From: an uncultured Sphingomonadaceae bacterium
GTDB lineage: Bacteria > Pseudomonadota > Alphaproteobacteria > Sphingomonadales > Sphingomonadaceae
Direction: 5' to 3'
Length of the DNA: 64,000 nucleotides
NCBI GenBank assembly: GCA_947503245.1
Contig: CANNCV010000002.1
Location: forward strand, 310,001-374,000
A program made the translations under genes and the position numbers. Below the pieces are notes generated by a model that searched no databases, was not told the DNA's origin, and worked only from the letters and a program-made list of their open reading frames with translations. Every line of letters begins with the position of its first letter. Position 1 is the stretch's first letter. Shown piece by piece: positions 8,139 to 17,737 of the stretch.

Positions 8139-9515
8139 TTGGCCATACTTCCCGTAAGAACTAAGCTTGGCTATGGCTTTGGCTCAGCTGCTTATGGGAT
8201 TAAGGATAATGGCTTCGCTGTTTTCCTGTTATTCTATTATAATCAAGTCATTGGCCTGGATGGATTGCTGGTTGCTGCGGCATTAGCAACTGCATTGGTC
8301 GTCGATGCTTTTATTGACCCTTTGGTTGGTCATTTATCAGACAATACACGCACAAAAATCGGCAAACGCCACCCATGGCTATATGGTTCGGCGATTCCTA
8401 TAGCCCTGTTTTGGCTCCTGCTCTGGAACCCGCCTGCAATGAGCGATGGCCTGACCTTTGCCTATCTTGTGGTCACGGCCATATTGGTGCGCTTCAGCAT
8501 ATCGGCTTATGAAGTGCCATCATTGGCATTACTGCCTGAATTAACCCCTGACCCGCATGAGCGCACCAATATCATGCGCTATCGTTTCATGTTTGGATGG
8601 GGCGCGGGCCTTAGCATAATGGCTGTTTCCTATGGCTATTTTCTGGCTGCCACACCGGATTTTCCGGATGGGCAGCTTAATCCTCAAGGATATGAGCTCT
8701 ATTCCCTTGTCGGCGCACTTGTCATGATTGTCGCCGTTCTTATTTCCGCCCGCGCAACGCAAAAACGTATTGTTGGCAATTATCATCGCGGGCAGAGCGA
8801 GGCACCGAAAAATGACGGATTGAAAGAGGTCATCCGTTCCTTCAGCTATCACCCGTTCAAATTGCTTCTGATTGCCAGCCTGTTGGCCTATACCAATCAG
8901 GGCTTGATATTCGCCCTGACCACCTATCTTTTCCGCCATGTTTGGGAGCTTTCTGAGCTGGCATTTCTGGGTTATTCTTTACTGTTATTTGTGGGCGTTA
9001 TCCTTGCCTTCCTGACCGTGACACCGCTGTCCAAACGTATAGGCAAGCCCAAAGCAGCCTCATATTTTGCGGCCATTAGTTTGGCCATCGGGGTTGCACC
9101 ATATTGGCTGCGTCTGGCCGACCTCTTCCCCGCCAATGGCAGTGCGGCATTGGTGCCAGCATTGTTCACCCTTGCCGTAACAGCCACAGGCTTTGGCATT
9201 GCCGCCATGATATTGGCTATGTCGATGATGGCCGATATTGCAGAAGGTTATGAAAAACACACTGGCCGTAAATCAGAGGGTATCTTTTCCGCTGGCATGT
9301 TCTTTACGCAAAAACTTGTCGGTGGCCTTGGCCTGTTGCTCGCTGGGCTGATTATATCTTTTGTGGGATTGCCCGATGGTGCAGCGCGCGGATCGGTCGC
9401 ACCAGAGATTGTGACCAATTTAACGCTAGCCTATGTTTCCATAAAAACTGTGATAGGGCTGGCATTAATCTGGGCCTTCCGCCAAATCCCACTGGAGAAT
9501 AAAGATAGCCAGTAG
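8139..9515 (+). CDS. GPH-family (MelB-like) MFS transporter
   Basis: The 458-residue membrane protein has about 12 hydrophobic segments. The N-terminal AAYGIKDNGFAVFLLFYYNQ and DAFIDPLVGHLSDNTRTKIG with KRHPWLYGSAIP are the hallmark of the glycoside-pentoside-hexuronide:cation symporter family. A late segment with MADIAEGYEKHTGRKSEGIF is also typical. The start is TTG at 8139 with GGAGAG placed 5 nt upstream. Substrate cannot be read from sequence; its position between acyl-CoA catabolic genes suggests import of the cluster's growth substrate. Members of this family also occur in steroid and terpenoid clusters, so a sugar substrate should not be assumed. Confidence 0.88.
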   Translation: MAILPVRTKLGYGFGSAAYGIKDNGFAVFLLFYYNQVIGLDGLLVAAALATALVVDAFIDPLVGHLSDNTRTKIGKRHPWLYGSAIPIALFWLLLWNPPAMSDGLTFAYLVVTAILVRFSISAYEVPSLALLPELTPDPHERTNIMRYRFMFGWGAGLSIMAVSYGYFLAATPDFPDGQLNPQGYELYSLVGALVMIVAVLISARATQKRIVGNYHRGQSEAPKNDGLKEVIRSFSYHPFKLLLIASLLAYTNQGLIFALTTYLFRHVWELSELAFLGYSLLLFVGVILAFLTVTPLSKRIGKPKAASYFAAISLAIGVAPYWLRLADLFPANGSAALVPALFTLAVTATGFGIAAMILAMSMMADIAEGYEKHTGRKSEGIFSAGMFFTQKLVGGLGLLLAGLIISFVGLPDGAARGSVAPEIVTNLTLAYVSIKTVIGLALIWAFRQIPLENKDSQ

Positions 9516-9519
9516 AAAT

Positions 9520-9539
9520 AAGCGCACAATATGGCGCTT
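9520..9539 (+). terminator. Short hairpin after transporter gene
   Basis: The inverted repeat AAGCGC / GCGCTT with an 8-nt loop follows the transporter stop by 5 nt. It is followed by TTTACGC rather than a long T-run. It may attenuate read-through into the ACAD gene at 9609. Confidence 0.3.
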
Positions 9540-9608
9540 TACGCATTCGCGGCCCTTGCGGCCAAATGAGATATTGTAAAAATACGAGGATTCGAAAGGA
9601 CACACATA

Positions 9609-10901
9609 ATGGATTTTGATCTTACAGAACGTCAGACATATTGGCGTGATCGTGTACGCGACTTTATTGAGCAGCATGTTCGCCCGCGCATGGACGATTA
9701 CAAAAATGAGCAAGCCAGCGGCGACCGCTGGAAAGTCTTGCAAGTTATTGAAGAAGAGAAAAAACGCGCCAAGGCAGCGGGCATCTGGAACCTGTTTATG
9801 CCACCTGCCAACCCCAATTTAACGCATATTGACGACAGTTTTGAATTTGAAGGCCCGGGCCTGACCAATTTGGAATATGCCCTGTGTGCAGAAGAAATGG
9901 GCCGTATCGGCTGGGCATCTGAGGTATTTAACTGTTCCGCGCCAGACACCGGCAATATGGAAGTGTTCCATCGCTATGGCACGCTGGAGCATAAAGAAGA
10001 ATATCTGCGCCCATTGATGAACGGGGAAATCCGCTCTGCATTTTTGATGACGGAACCACGCGTTGCATCTTCTGATGCGACCAATATCGAAACATCGATT
10101 AAGCGTGAAGGCGATGAATATGTCATCAATGGCCGCAAATGGTGGTCATCTGGCGCAGGTGATCCACGCTGCAAAATCGCTATTGTTATGGGCAAGACCG
10201 ATTTTGAGGCGAGCCGCCATAAACAGCAAAGCATGGTGCTGATGCCGCTTGATGCGCCAGGCGTTAAAATCCTGCGTCACTTACCCGTGTTCGGCTATGA
10301 TGACGCGCCGCATGGCCATATGGAAATCGAACTGGAAAATGTCCGCATTCCGGCAAGCAATATGCTGCTGGGTGAAGGGCGCGGTTTTGAGATTGCACAG
10401 GGTCGCCTCGGCCCTGGCCGGATCCACCATTGTATGCGCACCATTGGCACTGCTGAGGAAGCGCTGGAGAAAATGGTCAAGCGCCTCAACACCCGTGTTG
10501 CATTCGGCAAGCGCATTGCAGAGCATAGCATCTGGGAACAGCGTATCGCACGCGCGCGTATCGATATTGAGATGACACGTCTGCTCTGCCTGAAAGCGGC
10601 GGATATGATGGACAAAGTCGGCAACAAAGCTGCCATGGCAGAGATTGCGATGATCAAGGTGCAAGCGCCCAATATGGCGCTGAAAATCCTTGATGATGCG
10701 ATTCAGGCGCATGGCGGCGGCGGTGTATCCGAAGATTTCGGCCTTGCTGCGGCCTATGCTGGCCAACGTACTTTGCGTCTGGCTGATGGCCCGGATGAAG
10801 TGCATGCGCGCTCTATCTCTCGCATCGAATTTGGCAAATATCGTGACCGCGATGCCGAGGCAAAAAGCATCTCATCCGGTGATGTTGGCGCGACACGCTA
10901 A
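9609..10901 (+). CDS. ACAD10/ACAD11-like acyl-CoA dehydrogenase
   Basis: The 430-residue ACAD is of the group forming the C-terminal half of mammalian ACAD10/ACAD11. Group-specific stretches are [77 protein letters not shown] and [11 protein letters not shown]. In that last motif the usual catalytic 'EGT' is replaced by ADGPDEVH. In mammals this domain acts with a fused kinase on 4-hydroxyacyl-CoAs through a phosphorylated intermediate. Here the kinase is a separate gene at 12045, two genes downstream. A GAAAGGA element precedes the ATG. The family call is firm; the substrate is inferred. Confidence 0.92.
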   Translation: MDFDLTERQTYWRDRVRDFIEQHVRPRMDDYKNEQASGDRWKVLQVIEEEKKRAKAAGIWNLFMPPANPNLTHIDDSFEFEGPGLTNLEYALCAEEMGRIGWASEVFNCSAPDTGNMEVFHRYGTLEHKEEYLRPLMNGEIRSAFLMTEPRVASSDATNIETSIKREGDEYVINGRKWWSSGAGDPRCKIAIVMGKTDFEASRHKQQSMVLMPLDAPGVKILRHLPVFGYDDAPHGHMEIELENVRIPASNMLLGEGRGFEIAQGRLGPGRIHHCMRTIGTAEEALEKMVKRLNTRVAFGKRIAEHSIWEQRIARARIDIEMTRLLCLKAADMMDKVGNKAAMAEIAMIKVQAPNMALKILDDAIQAHGGGGVSEDFGLAAAYAGQRTLRLADGPDEVHARSISRIEFGKYRDRDAEAKSISSGDVGATR

Positions 10902-10907
10902 ACGGTT

Positions 10908-11996
10908 ATGAAAGCCGCTCTTTGCACCCAAACCAAAGCGCCTTTGGAGTTTGTCGATATAGCTGTCGACAAACCCAAGGCGCATGAGGTTTTGATACGC
11001 ACCAAAGCGGTGGGGTTATGCCATTCTGACTTGAAATTCATTGATGGTGGCTTTCCCTATGCCTTTCCCTTTGTGCCCGGTCATGAAGCCGTAGGCGTTG
11101 TCGAAAAGGTCGGTGATGCCGTGACCCGACTAAAAGCCGGGGATCATGTGGTCACCGTGTTGACCGCCTTTTGCGGACATTGTGAGCAATGCGTTACCGG
11201 TCATATCACTCTGTGTCAGGAGCCGGAAACCAAGCGTGATGAAGACGCGCCGCAGCGTTTGCAGCGTGCAGATCATACGCCGGTGCACCAATTTCTTAAC
11301 CTGTCTGCCTATGCTGAAATGATGCTGGTGCATGAAAGCAGCTGCGTCGCCATCAACCGCGATATGCCCTTTGATCGGGCTGCCCTTCTAGGCTGCGCCG
11401 TGCTGACCGGCTGCGGCTCTGTTTTTTATGACAGTAAGGTCGAACCGGGCGAAACCGTTGCGATAATCGGCTGTGGCGGCATTGGTCTTGCAGCGATAAA
11501 TGCGGCAAAGATTGCTGGTGCAGGCCGGATCATCGCCATTGATCCGCTGGAAAGCAAACGTGCTCTCGCTCAAAAACTGGGCGCGACACATATTTATGAT
11601 TCAGCGCAGGAAGGTCTGACAGACAGCATTATCGCTGATACGAGCGGCGGCTGTCATAAGGTGATTGAGGCAGTGGGCCGCTCTTCCGCTGTCACCATGG
11701 CATGGGGCATTACACGGCGCGGCGGCACGACTACGATATTGGGCATGGTGCCGCCGGATGATCCTGTGGTTCTGCCCGGCCCCAGTTTTTTACAGGGGCG
11801 CAAATTGCAGGGTTCTTTATTGGGCTCTGCCCCCTTCCCTGTCACCATTCCAAGACTGGTGGATTTTTACATGACCGGCGCGCTCAATCTGGATGCGCTG
11901 GTGCATGAAATTCTGCCTTTTGACCAGATTAATCACGGATTAGATAATCTGCGTAGCGGCGAGCAGTTGCGCACTGTTATCGCCTTTGACCAATAG
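10908..11996 (+). CDS. Zinc-dependent alcohol dehydrogenase (MDR family)
   Basis: This is a 362-residue medium-chain dehydrogenase. The catalytic zinc ligands are seen in LCHSDLKF and VPGHEAVGVVEKVG. The structural zinc site has four cysteines in CGHCEQCVTGHITLC. The Rossmann motif is IIGCGGIGLAAI. Members oxidise primary or secondary alcohols with NAD+, some with formaldehyde/glutathione adducts. The gene starts 7 nt after the ACAD stop and precedes the phosphotransferase gene, so it is probably in their operon and may oxidise a hydroxyl formed in the pathway. The substrate is unknown. Confidence 0.9.
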   Translation: MKAALCTQTKAPLEFVDIAVDKPKAHEVLIRTKAVGLCHSDLKFIDGGFPYAFPFVPGHEAVGVVEKVGDAVTRLKAGDHVVTVLTAFCGHCEQCVTGHITLCQEPETKRDEDAPQRLQRADHTPVHQFLNLSAYAEMMLVHESSCVAINRDMPFDRAALLGCAVLTGCGSVFYDSKVEPGETVAIIGCGGIGLAAINAAKIAGAGRIIAIDPLESKRALAQKLGATHIYDSAQEGLTDSIIADTSGGCHKVIEAVGRSSAVTMAWGITRRGGTTTILGMVPPDDPVVLPGPSFLQGRKLQGSLLGSAPFPVTIPRLVDFYMTGALNLDALVHEILPFDQINHGLDNLRSGEQLRTVIAFDQ

Positions 11997-12044
11997 CATT
12001 AAATTTGATTATTGCGCTGCCCAGCAAGAGAGGAACCGCATGAC

Positions 12045-13115
12045 ATGACCCAAGACGCGCAATCGACCATGACCGGCACTATGGATGTGCCAGAGGCCGA
12101 CCGGATTGACGAAGCCAGCCTGACCAAATGGATGGACGATAATGTTGAGGGCTTTTCTGGCCCAATTACATTGAGCAAGTTTAAAGGCGGGCAATCCAAC
12201 CCGACCTATCGCATCGACACGCCCAGCAAAGCCTATGTTCTGCGCCGCAAACCTTTTGGCAAATTGCTGCCCTCTGCCCATGCCGTTGACCGTGAATTTC
12301 GGGTTATGGCGGGGCTGCACCCACATGGCTTTCCCGTGCCGCAACCTTATGGCCTGTGTGAAGACGACAGCGTCATCGGTTCAATGTTTTTCATCATGGG
12401 CATGGCCGATGGCCGCAGCCTTTGGAACGGAACCTTGCCCGAACATGCCCCGCAAGATCGCCACGCTATCTACACCGCTATGACCGACACATTGGCACAG
12501 CTGCACACATTTGATGCGCAGGCTATTGGTCTGGGCAGTCATGGCAAGCCCGGCAATTATTGTGCGCGGCAGATTGACCGCTGGACCAAGCAATATCGGC
12601 TGTCTGAAACCGGCACGATTGAGAAGATGGACCGGATGATGGAATGGCTGGCGCAAACCGTGCCGGAACAGCGCGGTAACGCTATTGTGCATGGCGATTA
12701 TCGCATCGACAATATGATTTTTCACAAAAACGAAAACCATGTGATCGCCCTGCTCGATTGGGAGCTGTCCACATTGGGTGACCCGATAGCTGATTTGTCC
12801 TATTATCTGATGAGCTGGGTTACCCCGCCAGAGGGCCGTGCAGGCATTGGCGGGCTTGACCTGAAAGCATTGGGCATCCCCAATATCGAAGAATCCATCG
12901 CCCGCTATTCGCAAATCTCCGGCATTACCGATATTCCCGATATGGACTGGTATTTTGCTTATAATATGTTCCGTATAGCAGCTATTTTGCAGGGCATTAA
13001 AAAGCGGGTTATTGATGGGACAGCGTCGAGCAAACACGCCAAAACCATGGCCGAGCGCGTGCCGATGCTGGTCGAGGGTGGATGGCAATTTGCCTTGAAA
13101 GCGGGGATTGAATAA
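12045..13115 (+). CDS. APH-fold phosphotransferase, ACAD10/11 kinase-like
   Basis: The 356-residue kinase has the aminoglycoside-phosphotransferase fold. Residues 46-70 hold FKGGQSNPTYRI and YVLRRKPFGKLLPSAH, typical of the group fused to ACAD in ACAD10/ACAD11. The catalytic loop is VHGDYRIDNMIFH (Asp218) and the metal motif LLDWELSTLGDPIADLSYY (Asp238). The mammalian relatives and LvaA of Pseudomonas putida phosphorylate 4-hydroxyacyl-CoAs, so this is the likely role rather than antibiotic resistance. The start at 12045 has AGAGAGGA about 10 nt upstream. The stop overlaps the next SDR start as TAATG. Confidence 0.92.
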   Translation: MTQDAQSTMTGTMDVPEADRIDEASLTKWMDDNVEGFSGPITLSKFKGGQSNPTYRIDTPSKAYVLRRKPFGKLLPSAHAVDREFRVMAGLHPHGFPVPQPYGLCEDDSVIGSMFFIMGMADGRSLWNGTLPEHAPQDRHAIYTAMTDTLAQLHTFDAQAIGLGSHGKPGNYCARQIDRWTKQYRLSETGTIEKMDRMMEWLAQTVPEQRGNAIVHGDYRIDNMIFHKNENHVIALLDWELSTLGDPIADLSYYLMSWVTPPEGRAGIGGLDLKALGIPNIEESIARYSQISGITDIPDMDWYFAYNMFRIAAILQGIKKRVIDGTASSKHAKTMAERVPMLVEGGWQFALKAGIE

Positions 13116-13912
13116 TGGCCATCACCAATCTCTATGACCTGACAGGCCGCACAGCCATCATCACCGGGTCATCACGCGGGATCGGCAAAGCTACCGCTGA
13201 ACAACTCGCCGCACATGGCGCAAATGTCGTTATCTCCAGCCGCAAAGCAGAAGCCTGCCAAGAGGTCGCCGATGCGATTAACGCAGAATTTGCCGCTGAT
13301 AGTGATAGTCCGCGCGCCATTTCGGTGCCTGCCAATATCTCATCGAAAGACGAGCTGGTCAATTTGGTCGCGCAAAGCCGCCAAGCCTTTGGCCCTATCG
13401 ATATATTGGTCTGCAATGCCGCGTCCAACCCCTATTATGGCCCCATGGCGGAGATTGAGGATGATGTTTTCCGCAAAATTCTCGACAATAATATCCTCTC
13501 TAACCATTGGCTGATCCAGATGTGCGCACCGGATATGGTGGCCAAAGGCAAAGGCTCGGTCATCATTGTCTCGTCCATTGGCGGCATGGTCGGCACCGAC
13601 ACTTTGGGCGCCTATAATATTTCCAAAGCGGCTGATCTGCAATTGGCGCGCAACTATGCGACCGAATTTGGCAAACAGGGCATCAATGTGAATTGCATCG
13701 CACCTGGACTGATCAAAACCGACATGGCGCGCGCTCTTTGGGAGAACCCAAAATTGCTAAGCTATATGGAGAAAGCCACACCTTTGGGCCGCATTGGCGC
13801 GCCAGACGAGATAGCCGGCGCTGCTGTCTTTTTGGCCAGCGATGCGTCCAATTTTATGACCGGCCAAGCCATGATTATTGATGGCGGCACCACCATTACG
13901 GCAGGGATTTAA
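13115..13912 (+). CDS. SDR-family oxidoreductase
   Basis: This is a classical short-chain dehydrogenase of 265 residues with TGSSRGIGKA near residue 18, CNAASN in place of the usual NNAG, VSSIGGMVG, and the catalytic YNISKAA. The C-terminus has NCIAPGLIKTDMAR and the terminal IDGG. It resembles the DHRS4/peroxisomal carbonyl-reductase-like group often encoded with ACAD10/11-type genes. It starts within the phosphotransferase stop codon (TAATG), which points to translational coupling. The substrate is probably a hydroxy- or oxoacyl-CoA of the same pathway; this is inferred from context. Confidence 0.9.
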   Translation: MAITNLYDLTGRTAIITGSSRGIGKATAEQLAAHGANVVISSRKAEACQEVADAINAEFAADSDSPRAISVPANISSKDELVNLVAQSRQAFGPIDILVCNAASNPYYGPMAEIEDDVFRKILDNNILSNHWLIQMCAPDMVAKGKGSVIIVSSIGGMVGTDTLGAYNISKAADLQLARNYATEFGKQGINVNCIAPGLIKTDMARALWENPKLLSYMEKATPLGRIGAPDEIAGAAVFLASDASNFMTGQAMIIDGGTTITAGI

Positions 13913-13984
13913 AGGTTAAGCGTTAAAGCAGATAAACGCCCTTCTGCATGCAGGGCTGACCGCAAAAGAAAAGAGAGATTGCAC

Positions 13985-14794
13985 ATGACAGACCTCACAG
14001 GAAAAACCGCCATTGTTACGGGCGCGGGCAGCGGAATTGGCCGGGCCAGTGCCTTGCTTTATGCAGAGCAAGGCGCGCGCGTTATTGCCAGTGACATCAC
14101 AGAAGCGGTGCAGGAAACTGCGGCCATGGCACCTGACTCGATCACTGCGCATCAAGGCGATGCTGCTGATGAAGAGACGATTAAGGCGCTGGTCGATACC
14201 ACGATGCAAAGCCATGGCGGATTAGATATTTTCTTCGCCAATGCGGGCATCTCTGGCGGCTTTGAGGGTATTTTTGAACAGAGCGTGGAAGAGTGGGAAA
14301 AGATTTTGCGGATCAATCTGATCGGCGTTTTTCTGGCGGTCAAGCATGGGGGAAAGGCGATTGTCGCAACATCGGAAGCGAATGACAATCGCGGTGGCTC
14401 CATCATTGCGACTGCATCCGTTGCGGGTCTGCGCTCCGGTGCTGGCGGCCCTGCTTATACGGCGTCAAAAGCAGGTGTCATCAATTTGGTGAAGATTGCA
14501 GCGCAACAGCTTTCTGGCAGCAATGTGCGCTGTAACGCCATTTGCCCCGGCTTGATCGAAACCGGCATGACCAGCTTTCTTTATGAGGCCGCGCGCCGCA
14601 AAGGCAAGGAACAGATGGTTGGCAACCTCAACCCAGCACAGCGCGGTGGTGAGCCTAATGAAATCGCTGAAGCTGCTTTGTTTCTGGCTTCTGATCGGTC
14701 AAGCTATGTCAACGGCCATGCTCTGGTTGTTGATGGCGGCCTGTCCACATCACACCCCTATACACGCCAACCCTTTGGCAAAACCGCAACATGA
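13985..14794 (+). CDS. SDR-family oxidoreductase
   Basis: This is a second classical SDR, 269 residues. Its motifs are [22 protein letters not shown], the catalytic Ser in [10 protein letters not shown] and YTASKAGV with the following Lys, and [15 protein letters not shown]. The start ATG at 13985 follows AAGAGAGA; an in-frame TTG at 13979 would add only two residues. It lies 72 nt after the previous SDR and overlaps the serine hydrolase gene by four bases (ATGA), so it belongs to the same operon. It is likely a 3-hydroxyacyl-type dehydrogenase, but the substrate cannot be told. Confidence 0.9.
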   Translation: MTDLTGKTAIVTGAGSGIGRASALLYAEQGARVIASDITEAVQETAAMAPDSITAHQGDAADEETIKALVDTTMQSHGGLDIFFANAGISGGFEGIFEQSVEEWEKILRINLIGVFLAVKHGGKAIVATSEANDNRGGSIIATASVAGLRSGAGGPAYTASKAGVINLVKIAAQQLSGSNVRCNAICPGLIETGMTSFLYEAARRKGKEQMVGNLNPAQRGGEPNEIAEAALFLASDRSSYVNGHALVVDGGLSTSHPYTRQPFGKTAT

Positions 14795-16011
14795 GCCTGC
14801 CCGAAGCTGACCCATCCGCAGCCGGTTTCAACGCTGAGCGGCTAACCAATATCGATGCGCATATTAAGCGCAAATATCTCGATACCGATTGCCTGCCGCA
14901 TGCGGCATTACTGATCGGGCGCGGTGAACATATTGCGCATCATTCATTGCAGGGCGAAGCACGGCCGGGGCAAAAGCTAGGCAAAGATCATATCTTCCGG
15001 CTCGCCAGCATGACCAAACCGGTTACCTCCATCGCTTTCATGCAATTGGTGGAACAGGGAAAGGTCGCTCTGTCCGATCCGGTACATCGCTATCTGCCGG
15101 AATTTAAAAATCTTGGTGTGTTTGTGTCGGGCGGCGGGGATCAACCCTTTATCTCTCGGCCAGCAACGCAGGTAATGCGCATTATTGATCTGCTGCGCCA
15201 TACCAGCGGCCTGACCTACGGGTTTCAGGAGCGCACCCCCATTGATGCTGCGTATCGCAAGGGCGGTTTTGAAAGATTTGATGGCGGCAGCATAGACGCA
15301 TTTATCAAAGCGCTGAGTGAAATTCCGCTGCAATTTGATCCTGGAACAAGCTGGAATTATTCTGTCTCTACAGATGTTCTGGGCGCGATTGTCGAGCGGA
15401 TTTCCGGACTGTCGCTGGAAGACTATTTCCGCACCCATATTTTTGCCCCGCTGGGCATGGATGATACGCATTTTCAATTGCCCATATCCAAGATTGATCG
15501 TGTGACCGACAGTTATGTTTTTGATTCTCAGCAGCGCATGAAGTCCTATGACCCCGGTGCCTCAACGGCATGGGCGAAAAAGCCAGGATATTTTTCCGGT
15601 GGCGGCGGGCTGATGTCGACGATGAGCGATTATTATCGCTTCTGCCGCATGTTGCTGGGCAAAGGCAGCGTGGATGGCACGCGGATAATTGGCCGCAAAA
15701 CGCTGGAGATGATGACGGCAAACCATCTGCCCGGTGGCGGGGATTTAACCCAGCATAGCAAAGCTCTGTTTTCTGAGGCAGAAAATGCTGGTGCAGGTTT
15801 CGGTTTAGGCTTTGCCACCACCATCGATTCCGCAGCAACCGGCGTCATGGGGTCAAATGGCGATTTTTATTGGGGCGGCATGTTCTCAACCGCGTTTTTT
15901 GTTGATCCGGTGGAAGAGGTCATCATGATTTTCATGACCCAGCTTATGCCATCCAATATCTATCCGGTACGCCGAGAGATTAAGACCATGCTCTATGCTG
16001 CGCTGGACTAA
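14791..16011 (+). CDS. Serine hydrolase of the beta-lactamase / family VIII esterase type
   Basis: The 406-residue protein has a penicillin-binding-protein-like fold. The nucleophile motif is SMTK (Ser73, Lys76) and the second motif is NYSV around Tyr190, as in EstB-type esterases. No signal peptide is seen, so a cytoplasmic esterase or lactonase is more likely than a beta-lactamase. It overlaps the preceding SDR by ATGA and ends the plus arm of the catabolic cluster. An attractive but unproven role is opening an ester or lactone to the hydroxyacid that the kinase and dehydrogenase then process. Confidence 0.88.
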   Translation: MSLPEADPSAAGFNAERLTNIDAHIKRKYLDTDCLPHAALLIGRGEHIAHHSLQGEARPGQKLGKDHIFRLASMTKPVTSIAFMQLVEQGKVALSDPVHRYLPEFKNLGVFVSGGGDQPFISRPATQVMRIIDLLRHTSGLTYGFQERTPIDAAYRKGGFERFDGGSIDAFIKALSEIPLQFDPGTSWNYSVSTDVLGAIVERISGLSLEDYFRTHIFAPLGMDDTHFQLPISKIDRVTDSYVFDSQQRMKSYDPGASTAWAKKPGYFSGGGGLMSTMSDYYRFCRMLLGKGSVDGTRIIGRKTLEMMTANHLPGGGDLTQHSKALFSEAENAGAGFGLGFATTIDSAATGVMGSNGDFYWGGMFSTAFFVDPVEEVIMIFMTQLMPSNIYPVRREIKTMLYAALD

Positions 16012-16050
16012 TATCCGCCCAACCGAGCATGCTATCTCAAGCATCTTATC

Positions 16051-16797
16051 TTATGATGACATAACAGTTTGTAGCATGCTCCAGGCCGCATCAAAACGTG
16101 TGCGCCGGTCAGCCATTAGCGCCTTGGCCTGCGCATCCTCGCCCCATTGTTCAGCCTGCCAATCGCTTTCCAGAAAGGCCGCGTTCCAGCAATGGTCAGC
16201 CTCTATATGCCCATCACGCAGCGCCAGCGCGAGGGCATAGGAACCCAGCAAGGCGACTATCTGCGAAAATGCGGTCAGCGCAAATTTGTCTAGCGCGGCA
16301 ACATCATTTTGCGCCAATGCCATAACCGGTGCCGTCTGCGCTCCGGGCATGATGCCGCTCGTGCGCAGCCATCGCACTTCATGCGCATCTTCTAGCGCTT
16401 CCAATATCGGATCCCACATTTCCAGCTGTCGCTGCGTCAATGGGCTGTCATCCGCATCGCGATATGACAGCGTATCGGTATCTGCATAGCCACAGACTTC
16501 ACTTTCCAGCGCATCACGATGCGCGGCCACGCGGTCAATTGCGGCATTGCAAAAGCCAGTAATAATCATTGTCTCTGGACGGATAAATTCGCCTTGGTCG
16601 GCCCATTCCTTCGCCACCAATTTGGCCAATGCCGCATTAGGTAATGCCAGATTAGCGCGCGCGGGCGTTTTGAGGGTCCGCCCATCGAGTGTAACGACAT
16701 AGCCGCCGGCAATACGCTCAACCGAAACAATCTTATAAAACCGCTTGGGCAGGTTCCTGTCTGCCTCAGCTGTCGGTGTCTTCACCGCATCGCTCAT
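16051..16797 (-). CDS. ATP12-family F1 ATPase assembly chaperone
   Basis: The 248-residue protein matches the ATP12 family, whose mitochondrial member chaperones the F1 alpha subunit during assembly. Recognisable segments are KRFYKIVSVERIAGGYVVTL, DGRTLKTPARANLALPN, VAKEWADQGEFIRPETMI, CGYADTDTLSYRDADDSPL and WDPILEALE. It is the last gene of a minus-strand operon and overlaps the start of this gene with the preceding membrane-protein gene by ATGA. In alphaproteobacteria the family is common, and function is assumed by homology. Confidence 0.93.
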   Translation of the reverse strand: MSDAVKTPTAEADRNLPKRFYKIVSVERIAGGYVVTLDGRTLKTPARANLALPNAALAKLVAKEWADQGEFIRPETMIITGFCNAAIDRVAAHRDALESEVCGYADTDTLSYRDADDSPLTQRQLEMWDPILEALEDAHEVRWLRTSGIMPGAQTAPVMALAQNDVAALDKFALTAFSQIVALLGSYALALALRDGHIEADHCWNAAFLESDWQAEQWGEDAQAKALMADRRTRFDAAWSMLQTVMSS

Positions 16798-17060
16798 AAT
16801 GTTGTCCCCTCATCGCCCTTATCGCCTGTATCGCTATGAAGGGCATTACTGCTCCACCTCTTCGCCAGCATGGGCGGCGCGAAAAAGAATGTCAGAAAAC
16901 CAATAAGAACAGGCACATATCCCCATATGGGCGGCGCAATATCCTGCTTGGCATAGAGCAGATAGATGCCAAACATCAAAATGCCAATACCGACAAAACG
17001 AGACAGGCTGATCAAAAAATGGCGTTGCACAGCAATTTTGTCTTGCTGATCACTGGTCAT
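16794..17060 (-). CDS. Small two-helix membrane protein
   Basis: An 88-residue protein of no family I recognise. Two predicted transmembrane helices, FVGIGILMFGIYLLYA and the VPVLIGFLTFFFAPPML segment, are separated by a short QDIAPPIWGY loop. The N-terminus is polar and the C-terminus is acidic (SDTGDKGDEGTTL). It overlaps both neighbours by four bases, the HAD phosphatase upstream and ATP12 downstream. This tight coupling to ATP12 suggests linked expression, but no function can be read. Confidence 0.75.
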   Translation of the reverse strand: MTSDQQDKIAVQRHFLISLSRFVGIGILMFGIYLLYAKQDIAPPIWGYVPVLIGFLTFFFAPPMLAKRWSSNALHSDTGDKGDEGTTL

Positions 17061-17737
17061 TTGGCGGTCCCTGCTTGCAGAATATCAAACAATTCATCCA
17101 TGCTTTTGGCAACTTGCTCCGCGCCAGAGTCCAGCAACTCCTGCATATCATGATAGCCCCAGTCCACGCCAATAGCGCGTACATTGGCATTGATCGCCAT
17201 TTCCATGTCAAAGCTGGTATCGCCAATCACCACTGCATATTCGGGCACGGTCATAGCGTCTTCTAACGCTTGAAAGACCATTGCGGGGTGCGGCTTGCTG
17301 GGGTGGCGGTCTGCTGTTTGCAGGCTGACAAAATAATCCTGCAATCCATGATGGGTGACGCACAATTGCAGGCCGCGATCTGATTTACCGGTTGCGACTG
17401 CCAGCAGCCAGCCATCAGCGCGCAAGCGATCAAACACGCCCAGCAATCCATCATATAAAGGTTCGGCCACTACGCCCTCTGCACGCATAGCCTGAAACGC
17501 AGTTTTGTAGCTTTCGGCCAGCGCGATATGCGTATCCATATCCAGCTCCGGTGATAGGCTGCGCATGGCCTCTACCAATGACAGGCCCACGATACGGCGC
17601 ACGCGGTGATGGTCAGGCGGGGGTAAGTCATGTGCAACAAAGGCCCGTGTCATAGCCCCACAGATATTGGCCTGACTATCGACCATAGTGCCATCGCAAT
17701 CAAAAATGGCCAGGCGGACCGGGTCTTGCACTGCCAT
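17057..17737 (-). CDS. HAD-superfamily hydrolase, phosphoglycolate phosphatase-like
   Basis: The 226-residue haloacid dehalogenase-type phosphatase has motif I FDCDGTMVDSQ near residue 14, motif II in AVATGKSDRG, the conserved Lys in HPSKPHPAMVF and motif IV in VIGDTSFDMEMAIN. The cap domain is the Gph/PGMB helical type. It probably removes phosphate from a small metabolite. The start overlaps the stop of the PaiB-like gene by one base (TAATG) and its end overlaps the small membrane-protein gene, so it is translated within the operon. The exact substrate is unknown. Confidence 0.9.
   Translation of the reverse strand: MAVQDPVRLAIFDCDGTMVDSQANICGAMTRAFVAHDLPPPDHHRVRRIVGLSLVEAMRSLSPELDMDTHIALAESYKTAFQAMRAEGVVAEPLYDGLLGVFDRLRADGWLLAVATGKSDRGLQLCVTHHGLQDYFVSLQTADRHPSKPHPAMVFQALEDAMTVPEYAVVIGDTSFDMEMAINANVRAIGVDWGYHDMQELLDSGAEQVAKSMDELFDILQAGTAK

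Noticed and set aside
12040-12048. Overlapping ATG-ACA-TGA mini-frame before the phosphotransferase
   Set aside because: It has only two codons before its stop and is best seen as leader sequence before the ATG at 12045.
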